Positions 7,445 through 15,426 of a DNA stretch of 23,210 nt are shown one piece after another. The notes under the pieces were generated by a model that ran no database searches, had not been told where the DNA came from, and was given only the letters and a program-made list of their open reading frames with translations. Source of the stretch: Lachnoclostridium sp. UBA903 (lineage in GTDB: Bacteria; Bacillota; Clostridia; Lachnospirales; Lachnospiraceae); NCBI GenBank assembly GCA_002294045.1, contig DBEP01000015.1, positions 94,607 through 117,816 of the forward strand, in the 5' to 3' direction. Each line of letters opens with the position of its first letter. Positions within the stretch are counted from its first letter, which is position 1. Made by a program: the position numbers and the translations under genes.

Positions 7445-8695
7445 ATGCCGAGCAGAAATAAAATATTGTATCCTGCCCAGTTGGGCTTAAGAAATTATGG
7501 AATACTGCAGGTTCATGTTGTAAGTATATCGAGAGCTTATCCGATTGAAAATGCTACCGTGCAGATTTTTAGGAAGGAAGACCTTACCAGAGTTATAGCG
7601 ATTTTGACTACCGACATATCGGGAAGAACAACAGAAGTTGAATTAATTACACCGCCTCTTGAATACAGCCAGGAGCCGACCCAATATGTGCCTTATGCCG
7701 AATATGTCATAATGGTTACGGCAGATGGTTTCCGGCCGGTATTTATAGACAGTGCCCAGGTACTGCCTTATGTTAAATCCATACAGCCGGTCAGGATGTC
7801 TCCTTCAACATCGGAGAGGGAAGCAATGCAGGTAATTATGGTTGATGCCAATTTTCTGGACGGCTCTTATACGCCGAAGGTGTATGAGGATGAGATAAAA
7901 TCATTGCCGGACGGGGAAGAGCCTGTCGTAATACCCAGGTTTATTACCGTCCACGACTCAATACCTTCTAATATTACTGCAAGAAATTATACGGTTGAAT
8001 ATGTGGGCTTTATAAAAAACGTGGTATCCAGCATGATATATGCTACATGGCCCCAGGAAACCATTTATGCCAATATTTTAGTCGTACTTTCTTTTTCACT
8101 TAACCGGGTTTATACAAACTGGTACCGGAGACAAGGATATGATTTTGATATAACTTCGGCGGCGGCATTTGATAACCTGTGGTTTTACGGAAGAAATATT
8201 TTTACGAATATCAGTCTGGCGGTTGATACCATTTTTAATAATTATTTGTCCAGACCCGGTATCATCCAGCCCATATTAACACAGACCTGCAGCGGGGAGC
8301 TTGCAATCTGCCCCGGCATGATGTCATTATGGGAGTCCAAGTATCTGGGTGACCGGGGTTACAGGGCAATTGATATCCTTCATTATTTTTACGGTAACAC
8401 TCTGTATATTAATTCATCAAATGAAATTATAGGAGTTGAGGTATTGTGGCCGGGTACGGACTTATCCGTGGGTTCTTCAGGAGAAGATATACGGTATATG
8501 CAGAACCAGCTAAGCACCATTTCGGAAGTTTACAGGGCAATACCCCTTCCGGAGGATGACGGTACCTACGGGCAGGCAACGGAAGCTGCGGTTAGAGAAT
8601 TTCAGGAAATTTTTAATCTTCCGGCAACCGGAATTGTAAACGCTGCCACCTGGTATAAGATAAACCGGGTATACGGGAGGATTACCGAAGCTTAA
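7445..8695 (+). CDS. SleC-like spore cortex/peptidoglycan protein with C-terminal peptidoglycan-binding domain, probably inactive
   Basis: SleC-type proteins are lytic transglycosylases that degrade spore cortex during germination. The order here fits that family: an N-terminal carboxypeptidase-regulatory-like beta domain (about residues 15-115), a SpoIID/SleC-like core (about 175-315) containing LNRVYTNWYRRQGYDFDIT, and a C-terminal PG_binding_1 repeat (about 335-410) with GEDIRYMQNQL and TEAAVREFQEIF. Its 416 residues are close to my memory of C. perfringens SleC (about 440). No signal peptide is visible. Where relatives read SSEIYPTWP, this protein has SSMIYATWP, placing Met197 where I expect the catalytic Glu; the SQWG motif is also altered. 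The ATG at 7445 follows GGAGG (7435-7439) by 5 bases. It lies 218 bases upstream of the M23-like gene on the same strand; no terminator was seen between them. Confidence 0.72.
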   Translation: MPSRNKILYPAQLGLRNYGILQVHVVSISRAYPIENATVQIFRKEDLTRVIAILTTDISGRTTEVELITPPLEYSQEPTQYVPYAEYVIMVTADGFRPVFIDSAQVLPYVKSIQPVRMSPSTSEREAMQVIMVDANFLDGSYTPKVYEDEIKSLPDGEEPVVIPRFITVHDSIPSNITARNYTVEYVGFIKNVVSSMIYATWPQETIYANILVVLSFSLNRVYTNWYRRQGYDFDITSAAAFDNLWFYGRNIFTNISLAVDTIFNNYLSRPGIIQPILTQTCSGELAICPGMMSLWESKYLGDRGYRAIDILHYFYGNTLYINSSNEIIGVEVLWPGTDLSVGSSGEDIRYMQNQLSTISEVYRAIPLPEDDGTYGQATEAAVREFQEIFNLPATGIVNAATWYKINRVYGRITEA

Positions 8696-8913
8696 GCCGG
8701 GTGATTATTGGTGAAAAAGAATTTTAATGGATAAAAAATTTGAAAATTTGAAAATAATTGAAAAACCGGTTGTGGATTTATCCGAATATTTCTTAATCAT
8801 CATCAGAATAGACAGGAAAAATAAGAATGTTTTTTGATAGATTTTTGTTTCTGCATTTTTATCAATGAATAAAACTATCATTTCTGGTGAAAATATATCT
8901 AGAGGTGATGATT

Positions 8914-9864
8914 ATGAAAAAACATAGCTTAGCTGAATTTTTCAAAAGCAAAAGCTTTTATGCGTTATTATGCGTCGGTGCTTTGGCAATCGTAGCGATT
9001 ACAATGGTAGCATTGAATCAATCATCTGACAAGGAGCAAGGTAACAATCTGGTGGATTTAAACGAACCGATTGTGTCAGATGTAGCTGATGGTGAAAATA
9101 ATAGTAACCAGGCCCAAGATGAACCGGACGTTAATAACCCACCCTCGTCAACTGCTGCTAATAATGAAACGGGCACTAGTCAGACTGAGGTAGCGCAAGC
9201 CAATCCGGACACCCAAAGTGATGTTAACGAACCGGTTACGGATGGAAGCCTTTTAGAATATGAAGTTGAAGATGATCTGGTAAGTGCTGATTCTGACCGC
9301 ACAGATGTACAGAATGATACAGCCGCAGATTCAACCACATCAAATTCTGTCATAAAACAAACAGCAGATGCATCTGGTAATGATGCAGCAAATTCCGGTT
9401 CGGCATATGACTCAGAAGAAGTTATGACACCGGATTCTTTATATTTTGATACGGATGATGGATTATTATGGCCGGTAACCGGCAATATACTAAAGAACTA
9501 CAGCGTAGACAGGGTTGTTTATTATGAAACCTTACAGCAGTTTCGTGTGAATCCTGCCGTAATTATTGATGCTGATATTGGTACCAAGGTATTTAGTGCA
9601 GCAGAAGGGGTTATAACGGATATTACTAAGGAGGATGAGACCGGTACAACTGTGACGGCTTCCATAGGAAATGGTTACAGCCTTGTTTATGGACAACTGG
9701 ATGATTCAAGTTTAAAAGTTAAAGTAGGAGACATGGTGAAAGAAGGCCAGGAATTAGGAGTAGTTGCAAAACCTACAAAATATTATACGGTAGAAGGCAG
9801 CAATCTTTATTTCCAAGTCTTAAAGGATGATGAAACGGTAAATCCTTTGTTATATTTAAGATAA
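8914..9864 (+). CDS. Single-pass membrane M23 (LytM/SpoIIQ-like) protein without zinc ligands
   Basis: In Firmicutes, SpoIIQ and related LytM-domain proteins sit in the membrane and either cleave peptidoglycan or serve as scaffolds in engulfment. The 316-residue protein has a short cytoplasmic N-terminus, a membrane segment at about residues 14-35, an acidic Asn/Ser/Thr/Asp-rich linker to about 180, and a C-terminal M23 fold: WPVTGNILKNYS, PAVIIDADIGTKVFSAAEGVI, GNGYSLVYGQL, VKVGDMVKEGQELG and GSNLYFQVLKDD. The usual HxxxD and HxH zinc motifs read NPAVI and NLY. The only histidine in the protein is residue 4, on the cytoplasmic side, so a normal zinc site is impossible. The ATG at 8914 follows AGAGGTG; an upstream GTG at 8887 lacks a ribosome site. 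The assignment to SpoIIQ rather than another LytM paralogue is inference. Confidence 0.78.
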   Translation: MKKHSLAEFFKSKSFYALLCVGALAIVAITMVALNQSSDKEQGNNLVDLNEPIVSDVADGENNSNQAQDEPDVNNPPSSTAANNETGTSQTEVAQANPDTQSDVNEPVTDGSLLEYEVEDDLVSADSDRTDVQNDTAADSTTSNSVIKQTADASGNDAANSGSAYDSEEVMTPDSLYFDTDDGLLWPVTGNILKNYSVDRVVYYETLQQFRVNPAVIIDADIGTKVFSAAEGVITDITKEDETGTTVTASIGNGYSLVYGQLDDSSLKVKVGDMVKEGQELGVVAKPTKYYTVEGSNLYFQVLKDDETVNPLLYLR

Positions 9865-9903
9865 TTCCAAGTAACTAACAGGTTAATTAAAAATGCATTT
9901 CCG

Positions 9904-9935
9904 AAAGGCTGCCCTCTATGAGTTCAGCCTTTTTT
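9904..9935 (+). terminator. Intrinsic terminator of the M23-like gene
   Basis: AAAGGCTG (9904-9911) pairs with CAGCCTTT (9925-9932) around a 13-base loop, and the T run continues to 9935. It lies 40 bases after the stop codon. Confidence 0.85.
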
Positions 9936-9939
9936 ATGT

Positions 9940-9960
9940 AATAAGAAATTGCGTTCTATT
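9940..9960 (+). repeat. Copy 2 of the 21-bp terminator-adjacent motif
   Basis: These 21 bases (AATAAGAAA at the start, GTTCTATT at the end) match 3809-3829 at 17 of 21 positions. The motif again begins 4 bases after a terminator T run. It has an imperfect inverted-repeat character (AATA-GAA against TTC-TATT). Confidence 0.6.
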
Positions 9961-9967
9961 TTTCTTG

Positions 9968-10000
9968 TTTGATAGAAAATTTTTCAAATTTTCTATCAAA
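9968..10000. repeat. Perfect AT-rich hairpin with 15-bp arms and a 3-base loop
   Basis: TTTGATAGAAAATTT (9968-9982) and AAATTTTCTATCAAA (9986-10000) are exact complements separated by TTC. It contains very little GC and no T run follows on the plus strand, so it is not a classical terminator for the upstream gene. It may be a protein-binding palindrome or a decayed repeat. Apart from this, 10001-10321 holds only AT-rich sequence; a TATAAT at 10181-10186 could belong to the next gene's promoter but has no good -35 partner. Confidence 0.8.
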
Positions 10001-10321
10001 TAAAAAACCTTCCAAAAGCCTACAATAAAAACTATAAAATTACTTTTACTGACAGGAACATAACCCTGCCGGCTGAATATAATATAGTATAAAATGTAAG
10101 GAAATAAGAGATACATATCTACAACAATTCGCAACCGAAAACTCTTATACCTTATATTTTTTTTTTGAAAAATACCTTTTTATAATCGGCTGCTTGACAT
10201 AGATATGAAATTTAAATGGGTAAGCGGGATGCCATGGCGTCCTGTTTGTCCATTTAATTTTAAAAAAGGATTGAATTACAAGAAAAATGGGATTAAAATA
10301 ATAAAAAAAAAGGATACTATT

Positions 10322-12196
10322 ATGCCGCGCAGGAAAGACAGGAATAATAAAAAAAGAATTTATAAAAAAACCTTAAGCTTAATATTTAAGAACGGAGTCT
10401 CCTTATTGTTTGGCCAGATTATTTTTATGGCCATAACCATATTATTATTAACTCCGTTTTTTTCATTCGTTTATCATCTGGCATTATCCGTATCGGGCTA
10501 TAGTTATATAACGATAAACAATATTGGAAGGTTATTGCTGAACCCGCTTATTATGATAATTGTATTTATTTTATTTATCGTAATAGGCCTGTTTTTGTTA
10601 TATGAAGCCTGTTATCTGGTTACCTTTTATTCTTTAATAGAAAATGGCCAAAAGCCGAAACAGTTAAAAATATTGGGTTCTTCTTTAAAAAAATTGCTTT
10701 TTATTATTATACGCCGGGATTTTAAGCTCTTCCCAATGGTTTGGTTAGTTGTAATCCTGTCCAATCTGCCGCTTTTTGTTTTTACTGTAAAAAGAGTCAG
10801 GATATTCTGGTTTGTATCCGAGATAATAGCCGATATCCCTTTTATTCTGCCGATAACAGCCGTTCTTATTATATTGTTTATATGGTTTATGCATAGAAGG
10901 GTTTTTTTATTTTTATACTCCCTGATTGAAAGAAAAAACGATTCCGGCACAGGTAAAATTGGTAATCAAAGTGATAAAAAAACTAACGACAGTGATAAGA
11001 TTATCAATAAAATCAGTACATCAATACGTACCTTTATTTATTTTACGGGTTGGAATATTGGTATAGCAGCAGTAGTCTTAACTCTTTACATACTGACTAT
11101 GACCATAACGGCCTTATTTGTAACCGGAATTCCGGATAAAAGCCTGGCGATTGCCACATACCTTTCCATAAATGATAATATGAATAATTATTTTATGTCT
11201 GCTATATTTGTTATTTGTACATTAGCTAATTTTGCACTATATACTCATTTATATTTTCAGTACAAGAAGGAGCAGAATGAAAATATCGACATTGACATTC
11301 CTGAAGAGCCTGTTTTCAGCAATGTGGATTCTTATAAAAATATAATAAAAATATCAGTTACGGTTCTTGCGGTTATGAATTTTTATTTCTTTTACGACAT
11401 TGTAAGAAACGGGTCGCCCCTTGATTATATGAACCTGGATATGATTCGGGTAACCTCTCACAGGGGATTCTCCCATGACGTACCGGAAAATACCCTTCCG
11501 GCCATTGAAAAAGCCATTGAGGAACAGGCGGATTTTATAGAAGTCGATGTTAGGATGACTAAGGACGGGGAACTGGTATTGCTTCATGACAATAATTTAA
11601 AGAGGACAACCGGAGTTAATAAAGTAATCTGGAATGTGGATTATGCGGAAGTGGCTTTATTAGATGCGGGAAGCTGGATGGATGAAGCCTACGCCGGTAC
11701 CAGGATTCCAACCCTGGGTGAGGTATTTGAACTTTGCAAGGGAAAGATAAATCTGAATCTTGACCTAAAATACCGGTCGGCGGCAGAAGGACTGGTAGAA
11801 AAAGTGGTTGCTTTGATTGAGGAATATGATATGGAGTGGCAATGTGTCATAACCTCCGCCAGTTTGGCGGCCCTGGAAAATGTTAAATCACTGAACACAG
11901 ATATCCGGACCGGCTATATTACTTATCAGATATATCAGGGATATTATAACAATAGCAGCATTGATTTCTTCAGCGTTAAATCCAATCTGGTAACGAAAAC
12001 CATAACCCGGGAAGTGCATAAAAACGGTAAGGAAATTCATGTCTGGACGGTTAACACGAAAAATGAACTGGAAAGAATGAAAATAATAGGTGTGAATAAT
12101 GTTATTACGGATAACCCGGCTTATGCGAAAGAAATATTGTATCAGGAGGAGTCCAGCCGCTTTTTTACTACTTTACTGAAAATCATGATGGAATGA
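10322..12196 (+). CDS. Glycerophosphodiester phosphodiesterase with N-terminal membrane domain
   Basis: GDPD enzymes hydrolyse glycerophosphodiesters to glycerol 3-phosphate and an alcohol. The first ~370 residues are a polytopic domain with about seven hydrophobic segments, matching the membrane domain often fused to Firmicute GDPDs. The catalytic TIM-barrel domain starts near residue 375 with HRGFSHDVPENT (His380), then EVDV (metal ligands Glu407, Asp409) and LLHD (His422), and ends with VHVWTVN-like and NVITDNPA segments. The site usually reading iEiK is NLDLK here, an Asp in place of the third acidic ligand Glu, a conservative change. The domain should lie on the outer face if the last helix crosses out. 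I chose ATG 10322 because AAAAGGA precedes it by 7 bases; an in-frame ATG at 10205 would add 39 lysine-rich residues and has no ribosome site. No certain promoter was found. Confidence 0.9.
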   Translation: MPRRKDRNNKKRIYKKTLSLIFKNGVSLLFGQIIFMAITILLLTPFFSFVYHLALSVSGYSYITINNIGRLLLNPLIMIIVFILFIVIGLFLLYEACYLVTFYSLIENGQKPKQLKILGSSLKKLLFIIIRRDFKLFPMVWLVVILSNLPLFVFTVKRVRIFWFVSEIIADIPFILPITAVLIILFIWFMHRRVFLFLYSLIERKNDSGTGKIGNQSDKKTNDSDKIINKISTSIRTFIYFTGWNIGIAAVVLTLYILTMTITALFVTGIPDKSLAIATYLSINDNMNNYFMSAIFVICTLANFALYTHLYFQYKKEQNENIDIDIPEEPVFSNVDSYKNIIKISVTVLAVMNFYFFYDIVRNGSPLDYMNLDMIRVTSHRGFSHDVPENTLPAIEKAIEEQADFIEVDVRMTKDGELVLLHDNNLKRTTGVNKVIWNVDYAEVALLDAGSWMDEAYAGTRIPTLGEVFELCKGKINLNLDLKYRSAAEGLVEKVVALIEEYDMEWQCVITSASLAALENVKSLNTDIRTGYITYQIYQGYYNNSSIDFFSVKSNLVTKTITREVHKNGKEIHVWTVNTKNELERMKIIGVNNVITDNPAYAKEILYQEESSRFFTTLLKIMME

Positions 12197-12232
12197 CGGT
12201 AATAACCTTATTTATTGTGTTATATAAATTTC

Positions 12233-12293
12233 GGCAGCCGGCCGGTTGGATTTTGTTCCGATACAGGAATTCTAATCTGACCGGCCGGCTGCC
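12233..12293. terminator. GC-rich 14-bp hairpin between convergent genes
   Basis: GGCAGCCGGCCGGT (12233-12246) and ACCGGCCGGCTGCC (12280-12293) are perfect complements around a 33-base loop. The hairpin lies between the stop of the GDPD gene (12196) and the stop of oppF (12365), so it could serve both strands. Neither side has a clean T run, so it may block convergent transcription or protect 3' ends and not be a textbook terminator. Confidence 0.65.
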
Positions 12294-12364
12294 TTGTCCC
12301 CGGAATTATTTTATGGCCTGCGTTTGCCTTATTTACTGAAGAAAGATGAAAGGTTATAACCTGT

Positions 12365-13291
12365 TTATTTCATCCAGCTTTCCAGTTCTTCATCGGTAGC
12401 CAGTACATAATGAGTGCCCCCTATGTGCTGATTTTTCCCTTTGTTGTAATCAATACCGCTCCCGGCATAATCATAGGATAAGGCAATGCGTTTCTTTTCA
12501 ACCCTGGGGTTGGCCTGAGGAATGGCCGACAGCAGGGATTTGGTATAAGGATGAACAGGATTGGAAAAGATTTCGGTTTTTGTACCCATTTCCACCATAT
12601 GTCCCAGATGGAGTACGCCAATCCGGTCCGAAATATATTTTACCATGGAAAGGTCATGGGCGATAAATAAATAAGCGGTATTGGTCTTTTTCTGGATATC
12701 TTTCATCAGATTAACCACCTGTGCCTGAATGGAAACATCCAGAGCGCTGATGGCTTCGTCTGCAATTATCAGATCAGGGTTCATAATTAATGCTCTTGCA
12801 ATTCCGATACGCTGTCTTTGCCCTCCGGAAAACTGGTGGGGATAACGGTCCGCATGTTCTTTTGACAGACCTACCATATCTAAAATGCGGTAAACTTTTT
12901 CTGTCCGTTCTTCCTTTGTCTGGTATAAATGATGGATATCCAGGCCCTGGGCGATAATATCCATAACCTTTTTCCTGGGATTTAAGCAGGCCATAGGGTC
13001 CTGGAATATCATCTGCATTTTGGTTCTGAGATGGCTGGTATCCTTGGCTGAAAGCTGTCCGGATATATTAATGCCGTTAAAAGTGACTTCACCCGATGTA
13101 GGTTTATATAAACGGATAATGGACCGGCCTATGGTTGATTTGCCGCTTCCGGATTCCCCTACCAGTCCGTAGGTTTCTCCCGGATAAATCTCAAAAGTGA
13201 CTCCATCGACTGCTTTCACGGTAAACTTCCGGTTCACCTTGAAATGCTGCTTTAAATTATTTACCGTTAACAGAGGTTTTCTTTCTTCCAT
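12365..13291 (-). CDS. oppF: Oligopeptide ABC transporter ATP-binding subunit OppF
   Basis: This is one of the two cytoplasmic ATPases powering peptide import. The 308-residue protein shows Walker A GESGSGKS (about 43-50), Q-loop QMIFQDPMACLNPR, signature FSGGQRQR, Walker B LIIADEAISALD and the switch His in IAHDLS. The C-terminal extension (HPYTKSLLSAIP through GTHYVLATDEE) is typical of OppF. The ATG at 13291 follows AAAGGAGG, which overlaps the end of oppD; only 2 bases separate the oppD stop from this start, so translation is probably coupled. It is the last gene of the operon. Confidence 0.95.
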   Translation of the reverse strand: MEERKPLLTVNNLKQHFKVNRKFTVKAVDGVTFEIYPGETYGLVGESGSGKSTIGRSIIRLYKPTSGEVTFNGINISGQLSAKDTSHLRTKMQMIFQDPMACLNPRKKVMDIIAQGLDIHHLYQTKEERTEKVYRILDMVGLSKEHADRYPHQFSGGQRQRIGIARALIMNPDLIIADEAISALDVSIQAQVVNLMKDIQKKTNTAYLFIAHDLSMVKYISDRIGVLHLGHMVEMGTKTEIFSNPVHPYTKSLLSAIPQANPRVEKKRIALSYDYAGSGIDYNKGKNQHIGGTHYVLATDEELESWMK

Positions 13292-13293
13292 AC

Positions 13294-14361
13294 TTATTTT
13301 ACCTCCTTTAACATGGTACTTATCCTGGTTTTCAGTTCCTTCGGCATCTCGATTTTCGGGGCATTTTCATGGAGAAGCCAGGTAGCCGCATAATGGGTAT
13401 CCGATATTTTAAACATAGGCGGTTCTTTTCTGTAATCAATATTCATTGCGAAAATGTTCCGGGGAGCAAAGGAATCACCTTCGGCCGTATGGAGAAGGTT
13501 GGGCGGGCTTCCCGGTATGGTGTATAATTTATCATCGTCGGTGCTAAGGTCCGGCATGGCGGATAAAAGCCCCCAGGTATAAGGATGTTTGGAATCATAA
13601 AAGATTTCATCCGTAGTGCCTTTTTCCACTATTTTTCCTGCATACATGACAGCCACATAATCGGCTACCTTGGCGACTACTCCCAGGTCGTGGGTTATAT
13701 AAATAACGGATATTCCCGTTTTTTCCTGTATATTTTTAATTAACTCAAGAATTTTAGATTGAATGGTAACATCCAGAGCGGTTGTGGGTTCGTCGCAGAT
13801 AAGAAGTTCGGGGTCACAGGCAAGGGCAATGGCAATCACCACCCTTTGGCGCATACCGCCGGATAATTGATGGGGATAATTCTTCATCCGTTTTTCTGGT
13901 TCTGTTATACCCACCAGCTCAAGGAGGTTAACGGCCTTTTTATAGGCTTCTTTTTTGGGCGTCTTATAATGGTATATCATTCCCTCCATAATCTGGGCTC
14001 CGATAGACATGGTGGGATTTAAGGAGGTCATAGGGTCCTGGAATACCATGGCTATCCGCTTGCCGTTAATCCGTTTCCGGATTTCGCTTTTCGTAAGCTT
14101 TAACAAATCCTCCTGTACTTCATCTTCTCCGTTACGGTAAGTAAAATGGATGGAGCCGCTGTTTATTTTACCGTTATTGCTTAAGATACCCATAATTGCC
14201 TTGACGGTTACGGATTTGCCGCTCCCGCTTTCTCCTACGATTGCCAGGGTTTCTCCTTTGTAAAGGGAGAGATTCATACCCCGTATTACATTTACTTCTC
14301 CTGCGGAGGTCTGAAAGGATATGGATAAATCCTTAATTGACAGAATTTTATTTTTTTCCAT
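13294..14361 (-). CDS. oppD: Oligopeptide ABC transporter ATP-binding subunit OppD
   Basis: This is the partner ATPase of OppF, cytoplasmic and docked on OppB/OppC. The 355-residue protein has Walker A GESGSGKS (about 38-45), the Q-loop MVFQDPMTSLNP, signature LSGGMRQR, Walker B LLICDEPTTALD and the switch His in ITHDLG. The C-terminal segment reads GDSFAPRNIFAMNIDYRKEPP; the cysteine-rich motif present in many OppD/DppD proteins is absent, as also in lactococcal-type OppD. AGGAGG ends 5 bases before the ATG. It starts 9 bases after the oppC stop. Confidence 0.95.
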   Translation of the reverse strand: MEKNKILSIKDLSISFQTSAGEVNVIRGMNLSLYKGETLAIVGESGSGKSVTVKAIMGILSNNGKINSGSIHFTYRNGEDEVQEDLLKLTKSEIRKRINGKRIAMVFQDPMTSLNPTMSIGAQIMEGMIYHYKTPKKEAYKKAVNLLELVGITEPEKRMKNYPHQLSGGMRQRVVIAIALACDPELLICDEPTTALDVTIQSKILELIKNIQEKTGISVIYITHDLGVVAKVADYVAVMYAGKIVEKGTTDEIFYDSKHPYTWGLLSAMPDLSTDDDKLYTIPGSPPNLLHTAEGDSFAPRNIFAMNIDYRKEPPMFKISDTHYAATWLLHENAPKIEMPKELKTRISTMLKEVK

Positions 14362-14370
14362 AAATACCTC

Positions 14371-15426
14371 CTATATTTCTTTCATTTTTGGATCAAAAGC
14401 ATCCCTGAGACCATCTGCCATCAGGTTAAAGCTTAACATAATAATTGCAAGCACTATAACCGGAAATAAAATCATGTATGGATGCGTTGTAAAGGACTTA
14501 AAGGCATCACTGATCAGGGAACCTAAGGATGCCAGGGGCTGGGGGACTCCAAGGCCTATAAAAGCCAGAAAAGCTTCCGTAAATATGGCATTCGGAATGG
14601 AAAACATGGACATGACGATTAACTGGCCGAATATATTAGGCAATATTTCTTTAAAAATAATAAATAAATCCCTTGCTCCCAAAGTTCTGGATGCCAGGAT
14701 AAATTCCTGCTCCTTTAATTTCAGTACCTGTGCCCTTGCAATCCTGCTCATTCCGATCCAGCCCGTAGTAGCCAGAGCTATGGTTATGGTAACCAGGCCG
14801 GGTTTGAAAACTAAAATCAGTAATGTAACAATAACCAGGGTAGGTATCCCGTTCAGTACTTCTGCAATTCTCTGCATGATCATATCCACTTTGCCGCCGA
14901 AATAACCGGAAATCAGGCCGTATATCATACCGAAGCACATATCGACAATTACCGCCACCAAAGCAATATAAAGAGATATCCGCGTACCCTCCCAGGTTCT
15001 TGTGAATATATCCCTGCCAAGAACATCAGTGCCGAACCAGTAATAAACATCTTCCAGTCCGGTAGTAACACCCGGCTCCCCGGATATGTATTTGTTCTGC
15101 TTTACGGAACCGGTGGAGGTACTCATTACCTCGGAACCGTCAAATATACCGAGCTTTTCCAGGCCTTTTATTCTGGGAGCGAGATTCTGGTGGGTTATAA
15201 CCTGGGAATAATAGGTATGCCCGCTGATTTTCGGGCCGATAGCTGCCATAAAAATAATGAGCAGAATACAGATTGACCCAATAACAGCACCTTTGTTTGA
15301 CGTAAATCTTGTGAGAATATCATGCCAATAAGACTGCCCGGCAAAGGTTTCTTCATCATGGCCCGCCCTGTCGGAGCCTGACAATTCAAAATCATCCGGT
15401 AAAAACTCCATCTCTGAATTATTCAT
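14371..15426 (-). CDS. oppC: Oligopeptide ABC transporter permease OppC
   Basis: This is the second integral-membrane subunit of the Opp importer. The 351 residues include a hydrophilic N-terminus, a first membrane helix at about 43-62, an external loop of about 80 residues (with the YYWFGTDVLGRDIFTR motif typical of OppC/DppC) and the permease core. The EAA-type loop that contacts the ATPases reads EFILASRTLGARDLFIIFKE. The ATG overlaps the end of oppB by 8 bases and is preceded by AAAGGAG with 6-base spacing, which indicates coupled translation with oppB. Confidence 0.95.
   Translation of the reverse strand: MNNSEMEFLPDDFELSGSDRAGHDEETFAGQSYWHDILTRFTSNKGAVIGSICILLIIFMAAIGPKISGHTYYSQVITHQNLAPRIKGLEKLGIFDGSEVMSTSTGSVKQNKYISGEPGVTTGLEDVYYWFGTDVLGRDIFTRTWEGTRISLYIALVAVIVDMCFGMIYGLISGYFGGKVDMIMQRIAEVLNGIPTLVIVTLLILVFKPGLVTITIALATTGWIGMSRIARAQVLKLKEQEFILASRTLGARDLFIIFKEILPNIFGQLIVMSMFSIPNAIFTEAFLAFIGLGVPQPLASLGSLISDAFKSFTTHPYMILFPVIVLAIIMLSFNLMADGLRDAFDPKMKEI

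Noticed and set aside
8852..8877. Possible sporulation-sigma promoter upstream of the M23-like gene (TGCAT ... AAAACTA)
   Set aside because: The -10-like part is fair but the spacing is too short for a confident call.
13410..13480. Missing cysteine cluster at the OppD C-terminus
   Set aside because: Lactococcal-type OppD proteins also lack it, so it is a subfamily trait, not damage.
14321..14905. Plus-strand open frame of 194 codons inside oppC
   Set aside because: It is antisense to a clear OppC coding region, has no ribosome site and resembles no protein.
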